Below, one piece after another: positions 1 to 7,345 of a DNA stretch of 20,550 nt. Numbering within the stretch: position 1 is the stretch's first letter; every line of letters starts with the position of its first letter. The stretch is from an uncultured Clostridia bacterium (GTDB lineage Bacteria > Bacillota > Clostridia > Christensenellales > Borkfalkiaceae), in contig CAKQMM010000003.1 in assembly GCA_934254755.1 (NCBI GenBank), positions 1 through 20,550 on the forward strand. Reading direction: 5' to 3'. A program made the position numbers and the translations under genes. A model generated the notes under the pieces. The model had not been told where the DNA came from. It made no database searches and worked only from the letters and a program-made list of their open reading frames with translations.

Positions 1-59
1 CCTTTATACTCGAACTCTCCGCTATTAAATTTTTCAATCAATATATCTTTTAAAATCAT
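1..59 (-). CDS. Possible 5' end of a gene running out of the window
   Basis: An ATG at 57-59 on the minus strand opens a frame that stays open for 19 codons to the window edge (starts MILKDILIEKF, contains NSGEFEYK). No clear Shine-Dalgarno sequence precedes it; the leader is A/T-rich. In many Firmicutes secG is followed by rnr (RNase R) and smpB, so an rnr start is possible, but the visible residues are too few to recognise any family. The gene would lie about 350 bases downstream of secG, beyond the secG terminator and a repeat-filled spacer. Confidence 0.4.
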   Translation of the reverse strand, partial: MILKDILIEKFNSGEFEYK

Positions 60-73
60 AATTTTTATTTAGT

Positions 74-196
74 GGCAATCTTCGATTGCTTTTTGTAAAC
101 CCGCCCTTATTCAACTTCCGTTTTCGTTTCCACGAGATATTTCGCTAACGCTCAATATGACAAAAGTGGTTAGCGGCAATCTTCGATTGCTTTTTG
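74..196. repeat. 22-bp hairpin-forming direct repeat, two copies
   Basis: An identical 22-base sequence occurs at 74-95 and 175-196, a period of 101 bases. Its core is a perfect small hairpin (GCAATC, loop TTC, GATTGC) followed by five T, so on the plus strand each copy looks like a minimal terminator. Similarity beyond the core is looser and covers roughly 40 bases. No gene of either strand lies between the copies. They are probably remnants of a dispersed intergenic repeat. Confidence 0.7.
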
Positions 197-243
197 CGAT
201 ACGCCCGACTATCTTGCCCCACTTGTTAAAAACCGCCTTTTAG

Positions 244-361
244 TTTCGTTCGGGGGAATTGGCGGGTTCAATATAACAATTATTCGCATTTTAGCGGCGG
301 GAGCAAGCCCCCGCCCTACGTTAATTTTGCAGTCTTAACAACTGCCCCGCGCCGAACGAAA
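244..361. repeat. MITE-like element with 10-bp terminal inverted repeats
   Basis: TTTCGTTCGG at 244-253 is the exact reverse complement of CCGAACGAAA at 352-361, giving perfect 10-bp ends to a 118-bp stretch. Inside it, GGCGGG at 296-301 pairs with CCCGCC at 310-315 as a strong GC hairpin. No open frame of note lies within. With the direct repeat at 74-196 it fills the 347-base gap between the fragment at 1-59 and secG. That this is a non-autonomous mobile element is inference; there is no transposase here and no target duplication was identified. Confidence 0.5.
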
Positions 362-366
362 AGCAT

Positions 367-401
367 AAAAAAACGGCTTCACCATAAAGCGAGCCGTTTT
401 T
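367..401 (-). terminator. secG terminator, probably bidirectional
   Basis: AAACGGCT at 371-378 pairs with AGCCGTTT at 392-399 (8-bp stem, 13-base loop), with A-rich sequence on one side and T-rich on the other, so it can act on both strands. It starts five bases past the secG stop codon and closes the glycolysis-secG region. Confidence 0.85.
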
Positions 402-406
402 GTTTG

Positions 407-691
407 TTATTTTATAGGGATAAGCGATACGATGTAGAACGCAATCATACAAACCATTAAAACCGCGATAGCAATAACCGTAAGCTTACGCATCTTGCTT
501 TCCAAGGTCTTCGATTTGTTTTTGCCGTAAAACGTTTCGCTATGCCCGCTTATCGCGCTGATGCCTTCGCTGTTGCTGGGCTGCATAATAACCACGATAA
601 TTACGAAAACGGACGCTATTAAAGAAAGAACCAAGCACACGATGCTTATTGCCATATACGCGGTGTGCGTCATCATCAAACCAAATAACAT
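407..691 (-). CDS. secG: Preprotein translocase subunit SecG
   Basis: This 94-residue membrane protein is the small accessory subunit of the SecYEG channel, where it aids SecA-driven export. It shows the family pattern: a first membrane segment at about residues 12-36, the conserved VIIVVIMQPSNSEG stretch leading into a Gly/Ser-containing cytoplasmic loop (GISAISGHSETFYG), and a second membrane segment at about 68-90. Length is normal for the family. The ATG at 689-691 is preceded by AAGGTGAG at suitable spacing. The gene follows gpmI after a 127-base gap holding its own promoter and a leader hairpin. secG next to the lower glycolytic genes is a common Firmicutes arrangement. The terminator at 367-401 ends the unit. 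Confidence 0.95.
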   Translation of the reverse strand: MLFGLMMTHTAYMAISIVCLVLSLIASVFVIIVVIMQPSNSEGISAISGHSETFYGKNKSKTLESKMRKLTVIAIAVLMVCMIAFYIVSLIPIK

Positions 692-727
692 ATAATCTCA
701 CCTTAATTTTATTACAATTTAACGGGT

Positions 728-763
728 AAGCGTACAAAAACGGGCAAAATACCCCTTACGCTT
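728..763 (-). other. Hairpin in the secG leader
   Basis: AAGCGTA and TACGCTT (728-734 with 757-763) can close a 7-bp stem around a smaller GGG/CCC hairpin, between the secG promoter and its ribosome site. No U-run follows in the minus-strand transcript, so it is not an ordinary terminator. A role in mRNA stability or leader regulation is only a possibility, and no known riboswitch pattern was recognised. Confidence 0.4.
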
Positions 764-777
764 TAACCACGGCTATC

Positions 778-806
778 ATTATAACACTTTTATTTCCGTT
801 TTACAA
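778..806 (-). promoter_or_regulatory. secG promoter (sigma-A type)
   Basis: Read on the minus strand, TTGTAA (801-806) is followed after exactly 17 bases by TATAAT (778-783), a perfect -10 box. The start of transcription would fall near 771, giving a leader of about 80 bases. This allows secG to be made independently of gpmI. Confidence 0.8.
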
Positions 807-818
807 GCGTTTTTAACC

Positions 819-2366
819 TTATTTTTCAATAAGGCTTTTACCCGTCATTTCTACAGGCGCTTTTTCACCCAAAACTTCTAAAAGCGTGGGAGCGATATCG
901 GCAAGAACGCCGCCGCTTCTGAGCGTCGCGCCCTTATATTTATCGGAAACGAGAATAAATGGAACGGGGTTAGTGGTGTGCGCCGTGAAGGGTTTAAGCC
1001 CCGCTTCGTCCTCAAACATTCTGTCTGCGTTGCCGTGGTCTGCGGTAATGAGCAGACTGCCGCCCTTTTTAAGCACCGCGTCGGTTATTTTGCCAACGCA
1101 CTCTTCAACCGTTTTAACGGCCTTTTCAGCCGCCTCTAATACGCCCGTATGCCCGACCATATCGCAGTTTGCGAAGTTTAAAATGATAACGTCGAACTTA
1201 TCCGCCGCAATTTCTTCCAAAACCTTGTCGGTCACGAGATACGCGCTCATTTCGGGCTGTAAGTCGTAAGTTGCCACCTTCGGCGAAGGAATCAAGTCGC
1301 GGAATTCGTTCTTTTCGGGCTCTTCTACGCCGCCGTTAAAGAAGAAAGTTACGTGCGCGTATTTTTCGGTTTCGGCAATGCGGAGCTGAGTGTAGCCCTT
1401 ATCTGCCAAAAACTTGCCGAGCGTATTGTTAAGCGCGATTTTTTTAAACGCGATTTTAGCATTCGTGAAAGTCGCGTCGTATTTAGTGAAGCCTACGTAG
1501 ACGGGAGCAAGATAGCCCGTTTTTCTCTCAAAACCGTCAAAATCTTCAACGGTCATGGCACGAGTGATTTCACGCGCGCGGTCGGGGCGGAAGTTGAAGA
1601 AAATTATGCTGTCGCCCTTTTCGATTAAACCTATCGGTTTGCCGTTTTCAACGACGTTGGTGGGAAGAACGAACTCGTCCGTCACGCCGTTTGCGTAACT
1701 CTGTTTAACCGCTTCGACGGCGTTTTCGGCGTGCACGCCGGTGCCGACGGTCATCATATCGTAAGCCTTTTCAACCCTGTCCCAGCGGTTATCTCTGTCC
1801 ATAACATAGTATCTGCCGCCAACGCTTGCGATTTTGCCGACGCCGATTTTGTCGATTTCGTCCTGCAAGTTCTGAACGAAGCCCGCGCCGCTCGTGGGAG
1901 CAACGTCACGCCCGTCCAAGAAGCAGTGAACGAACACTTTTTTAAGACCTTTGCGTTTAGCCATTTCAAGCAGCGCGAAAAGGTGAGTTATATGGCTGTG
2001 AACGCCGCCCGTAGACAAAAGCCCGTATAAATGAAGATTTTTGTCGTTTTTAAGCGCGCTGTCCATAGCGTAGTTCAGCTCTTCGTTCTTAAAAAAGTCG
2101 CCGTCGCCGATTTCTTTCGTGATGCGGGTTAAGTCCTGATAAACGATTCTGCCCGCGCCCATATTAAGGTGTCCGACTTCGCTGTTGCCCATCTGCCCGT
2201 CGGGAAGCCCTACGTTAAGCCCGCTTGCGCCAAGCTTGGTGTGCGGATATTCGCTTTCAAGTTTTTTGATTACGCCCGCATGCGCAAGGGCGATTGCATT
2301 GCCGTTTTCGGACGGGTTTATGCCATAACCGTCCATTATAATTAAACATACCGGTTGATTTTTCAT
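819..2366 (-). CDS. gpmI: 2,3-bisphosphoglycerate-independent phosphoglycerate mutase
   Basis: The enzyme interconverts 3- and 2-phosphoglycerate in glycolysis using two bound Mn ions. The 515-residue product has the normal length. Visible landmarks are LIIMDGYG at the N-terminus (metal-binding Asp12), MGNSEVGH with the phospho-acceptor Ser62, FLDGRDVAP, NFRPDRARE, NFANCDMVGHTG and the C-terminal metal site TADHGNAD. The frame is open 32 codons further upstream, but the ATG at 2364-2366 has AGAAGGTG just ahead and matches the family's N-terminus, so the longer form was rejected. tpiA and pgk lie upstream but are separated from it by a bspA-like gene; it has its own promoter at 2483-2511. Confidence 0.96.
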   Translation of the reverse strand: MKNQPVCLIIMDGYGINPSENGNAIALAHAGVIKKLESEYPHTKLGASGLNVGLPDGQMGNSEVGHLNMGAGRIVYQDLTRITKEIGDGDFFKNEELNYAMDSALKNDKNLHLYGLLSTGGVHSHITHLFALLEMAKRKGLKKVFVHCFLDGRDVAPTSGAGFVQNLQDEIDKIGVGKIASVGGRYYVMDRDNRWDRVEKAYDMMTVGTGVHAENAVEAVKQSYANGVTDEFVLPTNVVENGKPIGLIEKGDSIIFFNFRPDRAREITRAMTVEDFDGFERKTGYLAPVYVGFTKYDATFTNAKIAFKKIALNNTLGKFLADKGYTQLRIAETEKYAHVTFFFNGGVEEPEKNEFRDLIPSPKVATYDLQPEMSAYLVTDKVLEEIAADKFDVIILNFANCDMVGHTGVLEAAEKAVKTVEECVGKITDAVLKKGGSLLITADHGNADRMFEDEAGLKPFTAHTTNPVPFILVSDKYKGATLRSGGVLADIAPTLLEVLGEKAPVEMTGKSLIEK

Positions 2367-2482
2367 AATGCACCTTCTATTTCTTTTTGTTTTAGTATTT
2401 TGCTTTGCTTTAAAATTATTACGGAAAGCCGCTTTTACAGTCGCCGCCCCGCTTTTTGACAAAGCCTTTTAATTCGCCTAAT

Positions 2483-2511
2483 ATTTTAATACAATTTTTA
2501 AAATATTGCAA
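2483..2511 (-). promoter_or_regulatory. gpmI promoter (sigma-A type)
   Basis: On the minus strand TTGCAA (2506-2511) and TAAAAT (2483-2488) are separated by 17 bases. Transcription would begin near 2476, about 110 bases before the gpmI start codon. It lies downstream of the terminator at 2593-2620, so gpmI need not depend on transcription from pgk. Confidence 0.75.
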
Positions 2512-2570
2512 TAAATTTAAACGGTAAAATTAAACCGAACCGAACGCCCGTTAAAACCACGCAAATAAAA

Positions 2571-2620
2571 CCGCTTAAAATCAAGCAAAACAAAAACGCC
2601 CGCGGTATCGCGAGCGTTTT
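2571..2620. repeat. 50-bp direct repeat, copy A (after the bspA-like gene)
   Basis: This 50-base sequence is identical to 5123-5172. It consists of an A-rich lead (with GCTTAAAATCAAGC) and the complete terminator hairpin. Copy A ends 8 bases from the stop codon of the bspA-like gene; copy B ends 14 bases from the tpiA stop. Identity ends abruptly at both borders. Confidence 0.95.
2593..2620 (-). terminator. Terminator of the bspA-like gene
   Basis: The arms 2593-2604 and 2609-2620 form a 12-bp stem with a 4-base loop. In the minus-strand RNA the only imperfect position is a G-U pair (a C-A mismatch on the other strand), and the stem is followed by TTTTTGTTTT. Orientation is therefore toward gpmI. 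Confidence 0.9.
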
Positions 2621-2628
2621 AAGTTTAA

Positions 2629-4986
2629 TTATTCGGCGGTTAAGTCGATTGTGCCATCCGTACATTTAACGGTTTTTATCTTTGACCCGTCGCGCCACGT
2701 GTACATCTTATGGATAGCGTTCCATTCGCTTACGGTGCCGCCGTAAGTTATCGTTTCGACCGCGCTGTCCATAAACGCAAAGCTTTCGATATCTTTTATT
2801 TTATCGGATAATACGACTTCTGTAAGGTTAGCGCAGTTTTTAAACGCGGCGCTTGCTATTTCAGCCTCGCCCTTTATTTCAACTTTTATAAGCGCGTGCA
2901 TGTTCGCAAACGCACCGTTCCCGACGATTGTAACGCTTTCGCTAAGAGTAACGCTTGCGATAGACGAACAGCCGTAAAAGGCGTGATCGCCGACCGTTTC
3001 GGCAGTATCTATAACGACGTTTGTCAGCAACGTTCCGTTTATAGAAATTTTTTTATTCGCCGCGCCGTATCTCATAAGATCGCCAAGGCTCTTAATCTTA
3101 ACCCAATCGTTCACGTCGCCGATAAAATCAACGTCTTCTATACCGTCGCAACCGAAGAAAGCCGAATCGCCGACTTTTTGAACGCCGTTAAAAACTTTTA
3201 CGCTGCTAAGCTTCTTACACCCCTCAAAAGAGTTAGGCGCGATTTCTTTAACGCTTCCGCCTATAACTACCGCCGCTAAATTAGTGCAGTTTTTGAAGGC
3301 GTAACTCCCGGTGTCTTCAAGGTTTGCGGTAACACTAACCGACGAAAGGTTTTTACATTCGCTGAAAGCATAGTCGCCGATTTCGGTAATATTGCCCGAT
3401 ATATTCACGCCGCTTAAATACTTCATTCCGTAAAAAGCATAATCGTGTATAGCGTAAGGCTCGCCTTTATAATTTTCGGGCAAGGTGTAAGTTTCGGCTT
3501 TGTCTACCGCGTCAACGAGATAGTTTTTGCCGTCAACGGTCAAAAACTTATAGGTCTCGTCAACAACGTCCATTTTGCTTTCGCCGTCGTGAACGGTGAG
3601 AGCGTACTTTCCGATTCCGCCGTTCACGATATCTTCGCCCACAACTATATTTAAGTCGCTGTTATTTATAACTTCCACGAGTTTATAACAGTTTTCAAAA
3701 GCGTGATAGTCGATATATTCCACGCTTTCGGGAATAGCTATGACGGGAAGCGCGGTACAATCCGCAAACGCATGACCGTCGATGATTTTAACGCCTTTAC
3801 TAAGGTTTACGTTTTCAAGAGACGAGCACAGTAAAAAAGTTGCACAGTTGATTTCTGTAACTTTTTCGGGTATAATAACGCTTTTAAGCGACCTGCAGAA
3901 AGCAAAAGCGTTATCACAGATATAAACGACGCTTTCCGGAATAGTTATTTCCGCCAATTTTTCACAACCGTTGAAAGCATAGCTGTAAATAATTTTACAA
4001 TCTTCATTGATGACGCAATTCTCTATTTTGTCGAAAGTTAAGTTTTCGTAAGAATTTATTTTGTAAAGTAACACATACGGGTTTTGCGCGTTGCCGAGAT
4101 ATAAGGCTTTATCAAACTCCTTCAATTTAAGATTAGCGTAAGCCCCTCTCCACGGGTCGCCGAACGCGCACGCTCCGACTCTTTCAACGCCGTTACCCAC
4201 GGTAACGTCTGTAAGGTTACGGCAGTTATCGAACGCTGCGTAGCCGATATCGGTAACCCCGTCGCCTATAACGACGGTTTTTAAATTAACGCAACTGTCA
4301 AATGCGTTATCGCCGATAGACACGACGTTTTTACCTATTTCGACTTTAATTAAGGCGCGGCAACCGCTGAAAGCGTCGTCCGCAATAAACCTGCAATCAT
4401 CGTGAGGGGAGTAATTGTTCAAGCCCTTATCCGTCGTCGATATTAAAACAAGGTAAGGGTTATCCGCGCTGCCGAGATAATACGCCCAGTTATAAACGTT
4501 ATATTTTACTGCGCCGCTGTTTTTGAAAATTTCTTTCCCGAAAAATTTAAGGCTGTCGCTAAGAACAACGTCGGTTAATTTTCCGCAATCGCTAAACGCT
4601 TCGTCGCCGATATACTCGACCCCGCCGCCGAGGCTTACGCTTTCAAGCTCTCCGATGTCTCTGAACGCGTCCGCACCGATTTTTTTAACGTTATTGCCCA
4701 CCGTAACCTTTTTAATAGAATTTATACCCATAAACGCTGAGGATCTTACTTCAACGACGGGTAGCTCTTCGTATTCGTCGGGGATGACCACATTCCAACC
4801 TTTGCCGTCGACCACCCCCATCGCGATATATCCGGTGCCTTCTTTATTAAGCTCGTAATTGATATCTACGCAATTATTCAAATCGTCTTCTGCCGCGTTT
4901 GCGCCGCCGTAATCGCACGCAGAAAGAGTAAGAGCCAAGAAAAACGCCGACAAAAAAGTTAACGCAATGGTTAAAAGTTTTTTCAT
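2629..4986 (-). CDS. BspA-like leucine-rich-repeat (LRR_5) lipoprotein
   Basis: The 785-residue product starts with a lipoprotein signal: Lys-Lys, a hydrophobic run and the lipobox LSAC with Cys24, so it should be exported and lipid-anchored on the outer face of the membrane. The rest is about 22 units of the LRR_5 (treponemal/BspA) type, pattern xxAFxxCxxLxxVxIxxxVxxIG, interrupted by short segments such as YLGNAQNPYVLL near residue 295 and a break near 470-500. No sortase motif, SLH domain or enzyme domain is seen. Such proteins are linked to adhesion in some species; the ligand here is unknown. The start is secure: AGGAGG (4991-4996) precedes the ATG. The gene sits between tpiA and gpmI with identical 50-bp terminator repeats on both sides, a likely later insertion into a glycolytic operon. 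Confidence 0.93.
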   Translation of the reverse strand: MKKLLTIALTFLSAFFLALTLSACDYGGANAAEDDLNNCVDINYELNKEGTGYIAMGVVDGKGWNVVIPDEYEELPVVEVRSSAFMGINSIKKVTVGNNVKKIGADAFRDIGELESVSLGGGVEYIGDEAFSDCGKLTDVVLSDSLKFFGKEIFKNSGAVKYNVYNWAYYLGSADNPYLVLISTTDKGLNNYSPHDDCRFIADDAFSGCRALIKVEIGKNVVSIGDNAFDSCVNLKTVVIGDGVTDIGYAAFDNCRNLTDVTVGNGVERVGACAFGDPWRGAYANLKLKEFDKALYLGNAQNPYVLLYKINSYENLTFDKIENCVINEDCKIIYSYAFNGCEKLAEITIPESVVYICDNAFAFCRSLKSVIIPEKVTEINCATFLLCSSLENVNLSKGVKIIDGHAFADCTALPVIAIPESVEYIDYHAFENCYKLVEVINNSDLNIVVGEDIVNGGIGKYALTVHDGESKMDVVDETYKFLTVDGKNYLVDAVDKAETYTLPENYKGEPYAIHDYAFYGMKYLSGVNISGNITEIGDYAFSECKNLSSVSVTANLEDTGSYAFKNCTNLAAVVIGGSVKEIAPNSFEGCKKLSSVKVFNGVQKVGDSAFFGCDGIEDVDFIGDVNDWVKIKSLGDLMRYGAANKKISINGTLLTNVVIDTAETVGDHAFYGCSSIASVTLSESVTIVGNGAFANMHALIKVEIKGEAEIASAAFKNCANLTEVVLSDKIKDIESFAFMDSAVETITYGGTVSEWNAIHKMYTWRDGSKIKTVKCTDGTIDLTAE

Positions 4987-5006
4987 AACCCCTCCTGTTT
5001 AATTAT

Positions 5007-5035
5007 AGTTTATCATATAACGGACGAGCCGTCAA
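5007..5035 (-). promoter_or_regulatory. Promoter of the bspA-like gene
   Basis: On the minus strand TTGACG (5030-5035) is followed after 17 bases by TAAACT (5007-5012). The predicted start lies only a dozen or so bases before the start codon, just ahead of the strong AGGAGG site at 4991-4996, so the leader is very short. Confidence 0.7.
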
Positions 5036-5037
5036 TA

Positions 5038-5053
5038 TGCGTTTCAAAACGCA
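5038..5053. promoter_or_regulatory. Palindrome beside the -35 box, candidate operator
   Basis: TGCGTTT and AAACGCA form a perfect 7+7 inverted repeat with a 2-base centre, ending two bases from the -35 box of the bspA-like gene. The position suits an activator or repressor site. It does not match the catabolite-response consensus as I know it, and no regulator gene is adjacent. With no U-run it is not a terminator. Confidence 0.4.
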
Positions 5054-5122
5054 GAAAGTAAAGCTTAGTTAATGAGCCCCGCAAGCCGGCAAAAGCGCCC
5101 GCCCCTTAAAAAACGAAAACGC

Positions 5123-5172
5123 CCGCTTAAAATCAAGCAAAACAAAAACGCCCGCGGTATCGCGAGCGTTTT
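5123..5172. repeat. 50-bp direct repeat, copy B (after tpiA)
   Basis: Exact copy of 2571-2620, 2552 bases away, in the same orientation. Together the two copies bracket the bspA-like gene and its promoter. Confidence 0.95.
5145..5172 (-). terminator. Terminator of pgk-tpiA
   Basis: The same 12-bp stem, 4-base loop and T-rich tail as at 2593-2620, beginning 14 bases past the tpiA stop codon. It ends the pgk-tpiA transcript before the bspA-like gene. Confidence 0.9.
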
Positions 5173-5186
5173 GTCGTTTTTAAATA

Positions 5187-5933
5187 TTATTTATTGTAAT
5201 TAACGATAGCCGCAAAGTCAGCCGCTTTCAAAGCCGCGCCGCCGATAAGACCGCCGTCGATTTCTTCCATAGCCATAAGCTCTTTGCAGTTTGCGGGTTT
5301 CATAGAACCGCCGTACTGAATCTGAACCTTAGCCGCGCATTTTTCGCAGAAGTTTTCGGCAAGGGTTTTGCGGATAAAGCCGATGGTTTCGTTAGCCTGT
5401 TCGCTGGTAGCGGTTTTGCCGGTGCCGATTGCCCATACGGGTTCGTACGCGATGACGAGTTTCGTTAAATCTTCAACGCCTTTAAGACCAACGGTTATCT
5501 GGCGTTTTAAAACTTCTTCGGTTTTGCCGGTTTCTCTTTCTTCCAAAGTTTCGCCTACGCAAACGATGGGGGTAAGACCCTTTTCAAGGGCTTTAAGAGT
5601 CCTTAAATTAACGGTTTCGTCGGTTTCGCCGAAATACTGTCTTCTTTCGCTGTGACCGATGATAACGTATTCGACGCCGAGCTCTAAAAGCATAGCCGCC
5701 GAAATTTCGCCGGTGTACGCGCCGCTGTCTTTAAAGTGAACGTTTTCCGCGCCAAGTTTAATGTTGCTGCCCTTAATCGCTTCGCCGACAGCTTGAATAT
5801 CGGTTGCGGGAACGCAAACGACTACTTCGCAGTCCGCGTCTTTAACGAGAGGTTTAAGTTCGTTTACAAGCTTAACGCCTTCGCTCGGCGTCAAGTTCAT
5901 TTTCCAGTTGCCTGCAATAATTGCTTTTCTCAT
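5187..5933 (-). CDS. tpiA: Triosephosphate isomerase
   Basis: The enzyme interconverts dihydroxyacetone phosphate and glyceraldehyde 3-phosphate. The 248-residue protein has every landmark of the family: AGNWKMN with the catalytic Lys, IIGHSERR with the catalytic His, the [14 protein letters not shown] segment holding the catalytic Glu and flexible loop 6, and the phosphate-binding YGGSMKPAN and GGLIGGAAL stretches. Length is typical. It starts 18 bases after the pgk stop with a modest AAAGGT ribosome site, so the two are co-transcribed, and it is followed by the first copy of the duplicated terminator. Confidence 0.97.
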   Translation of the reverse strand: MRKAIIAGNWKMNLTPSEGVKLVNELKPLVKDADCEVVVCVPATDIQAVGEAIKGSNIKLGAENVHFKDSGAYTGEISAAMLLELGVEYVIIGHSERRQYFGETDETVNLRTLKALEKGLTPIVCVGETLEERETGKTEEVLKRQITVGLKGVEDLTKLVIAYEPVWAIGTGKTATSEQANETIGFIRKTLAENFCEKCAAKVQIQYGGSMKPANCKELMAMEEIDGGLIGGAALKAADFAAIVNYNK

Positions 5934-5951
5934 AATTTATACCAACCTTTA

Positions 5952-7268
5952 TTAGTCTTTATCGTTGAGGCACGCAATGCCCGGTAAAACTTTGCCTTCA
6001 AAGAGTTCCAAAGACGCGCCGCCGCCCGTCGAGATGTGGGTCATCTTGTCCGCATAGCCGAGCTGAGCGACCGCCGCCGCACTGTCGCCGCCGCCGATAA
6101 TGGTGGTAGCTTCGGTGTTAGCCGCCATTGCCTTAGCGATAGCAAGAGTGCCGTTCGCGAGAATGGGGTTTTCAAACACGCCCATAGGACCGTTCCAGAT
6201 AACCGTTTTAGCGGCTTTTATAACGTTTGCGAAAAGTTCCATCGTCTTAGGACCGATATCGAGCCCCATTTTGTCGGCAGGGAGTTTATCGCTGTCGAAA
6301 ATTTCGGTTTCGACGGGCGCGTCGATAGGATCGGGGAAGTCTTTAACGACGGTGGTGTCGATGGGAAGATAAAGCTTTTTGCCGAGCTTATCCGCCTTTT
6401 CCATCATCTCTTTGCAGTAATCGATTTTTTCGTTGTCTACAAGCGCGGTGCCTACTTCGTAACCCTTCGCTTTAAGGAAGGTGTAAGCCATGCCGCCGCC
6501 GATGATAAGGCTGTCGCATTTTTCAAGAAGGTTCGATATAACGTTAAGCTTATCGGCAACCTTTGCGCCGCCCAAAACGGCAACGAACGGACGAACGGGA
6601 TGTTCGAGCGAGTCAGCCATAACGGTGAGTTCTTTTTCGATAAGGAAGCCGCAAACGGCGGTTTTAACCAAGCCGTATTCAACGATAGCTGCGGTAGAAG
6701 CGTGAGAGCGGTGAGCGGTACCGAAAGCGTCGTTTACGTAAACGTCGCAGAAGGAAGCCAACTTTTTGCAGAATTCAAGGTCGCGCCCTTCTTCGCCAGC
6801 GTCGAAACGAAGGTTTTCAAGAAGAACGACTTCGCCGTCTTTAAGCGCGGCGACTTTCTTTTGCGCGTCTTCGCCGACGGTGTCGGTTGCGAAAGTCACC
6901 TTGCCGCCGAGAAGTTCGTTGAGCCTATCGGCAACCGGTTTAAGGGTGTATTTTTTAATGTCTTTTTTAGCCTTTTCGATATACTCCGCGGTAGCGGCTT
7001 CTCTTTCCGCTTCGGGAAGAGCTTCAACCGCTTTCTTTTCTTTTTTGTTGAGTTTTATTTTGTCGTTGAAAACGTTGTGGGGTTTACCCATGTGCGAGCA
7101 AAGAATAACCTTTGCGCCGTGTTCCATTAAATATTTAATGGTGGGAAGCGCGCCGTTAATTCTGTTTTCGTCGGTGATAACGCCGTCTTTCATCGGAACG
7201 TTAAAATCAACTCTGACAAGACATCTTTTACCGTTTACGTCAACGTCTCTGATAGTTTTTTTGTTCAT
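5952..7268 (-). CDS. pgk: Phosphoglycerate kinase with an extra charged segment
   Basis: The enzyme transfers phosphate from 1,3-bisphosphoglycerate to ADP. Landmarks are RVDFNVP near residue 19, the nucleotide and substrate motifs [39 protein letters not shown] and the terminal IIGGGDS and STGGGASLE. The product is 438 residues, about 40 longer than usual. The surplus lies after SHMGKP (58-63; usually SHLGRP): a Lys/Glu/Ala-rich stretch to about residue 107, before TLKPVADRL, where most homologues have only a dozen residues. The ATG at 7266-7268 has AAAGGAGAT upstream, so the twelve-codon longer frame was rejected. It heads the operon; no gapA precedes it, and a strong promoter does. Confidence 0.97.
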   Translation of the reverse strand: MNKKTIRDVDVNGKRCLVRVDFNVPMKDGVITDENRINGALPTIKYLMEHGAKVILCSHMGKPHNVFNDKIKLNKKEKKAVEALPEAEREAATAEYIEKAKKDIKKYTLKPVADRLNELLGGKVTFATDTVGEDAQKKVAALKDGEVVLLENLRFDAGEEGRDLEFCKKLASFCDVYVNDAFGTAHRSHASTAAIVEYGLVKTAVCGFLIEKELTVMADSLEHPVRPFVAVLGGAKVADKLNVISNLLEKCDSLIIGGGMAYTFLKAKGYEVGTALVDNEKIDYCKEMMEKADKLGKKLYLPIDTTVVKDFPDPIDAPVETEIFDSDKLPADKMGLDIGPKTMELFANVIKAAKTVIWNGPMGVFENPILANGTLAIAKAMAANTEATTIIGGGDSAAAVAQLGYADKMTHISTGGGASLELFEGKVLPGIACLNDKD

Positions 7269-7307
7269 AGAGATAATCTCCTTTGATAATTTTATCTTTC
7301 GCATACA

Positions 7308-7336
7308 ATTTTAAACTTTAAATGTAAAATTGTCAA
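7308..7336 (-). promoter_or_regulatory. pgk-tpiA promoter (sigma-A type)
   Basis: On the minus strand a consensus TTGACA (7331-7336) and TAAAAT (7308-7313) are separated by 17 bases, the best promoter in the window. The -35 box lies only nine bases past the stop codon of the upstream transporter gene. The leader to the pgk start is about 33 bases. Confidence 0.88.
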
Positions 7337-7345
7337 TGAATTTAA

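Noticed and set aside
157-243. 28-codon plus-strand open frame in the repeat-filled spacer
   Set aside because: No ribosome site, and its reading runs through a copy of the direct repeat; no sign of coding.
2367-2462. N-terminal extension of gpmI by 32 codons
   Set aside because: The extension has no similarity to the family, while the internal ATG has a good ribosome site and matches the known N-terminus.
5038-5053. Palindrome as a catabolite-response (CcpA) site
   Set aside because: The sequence lacks the usual TGxAAxCG core arrangement; kept only as an unassigned candidate operator.
6036-7130. Long plus-strand open frame (364 codons) opposite pgk
   Set aside because: It lies fully antisense to a certain pgk and has no recognisable domain; long antisense frames arise readily from the biased codon use seen here.
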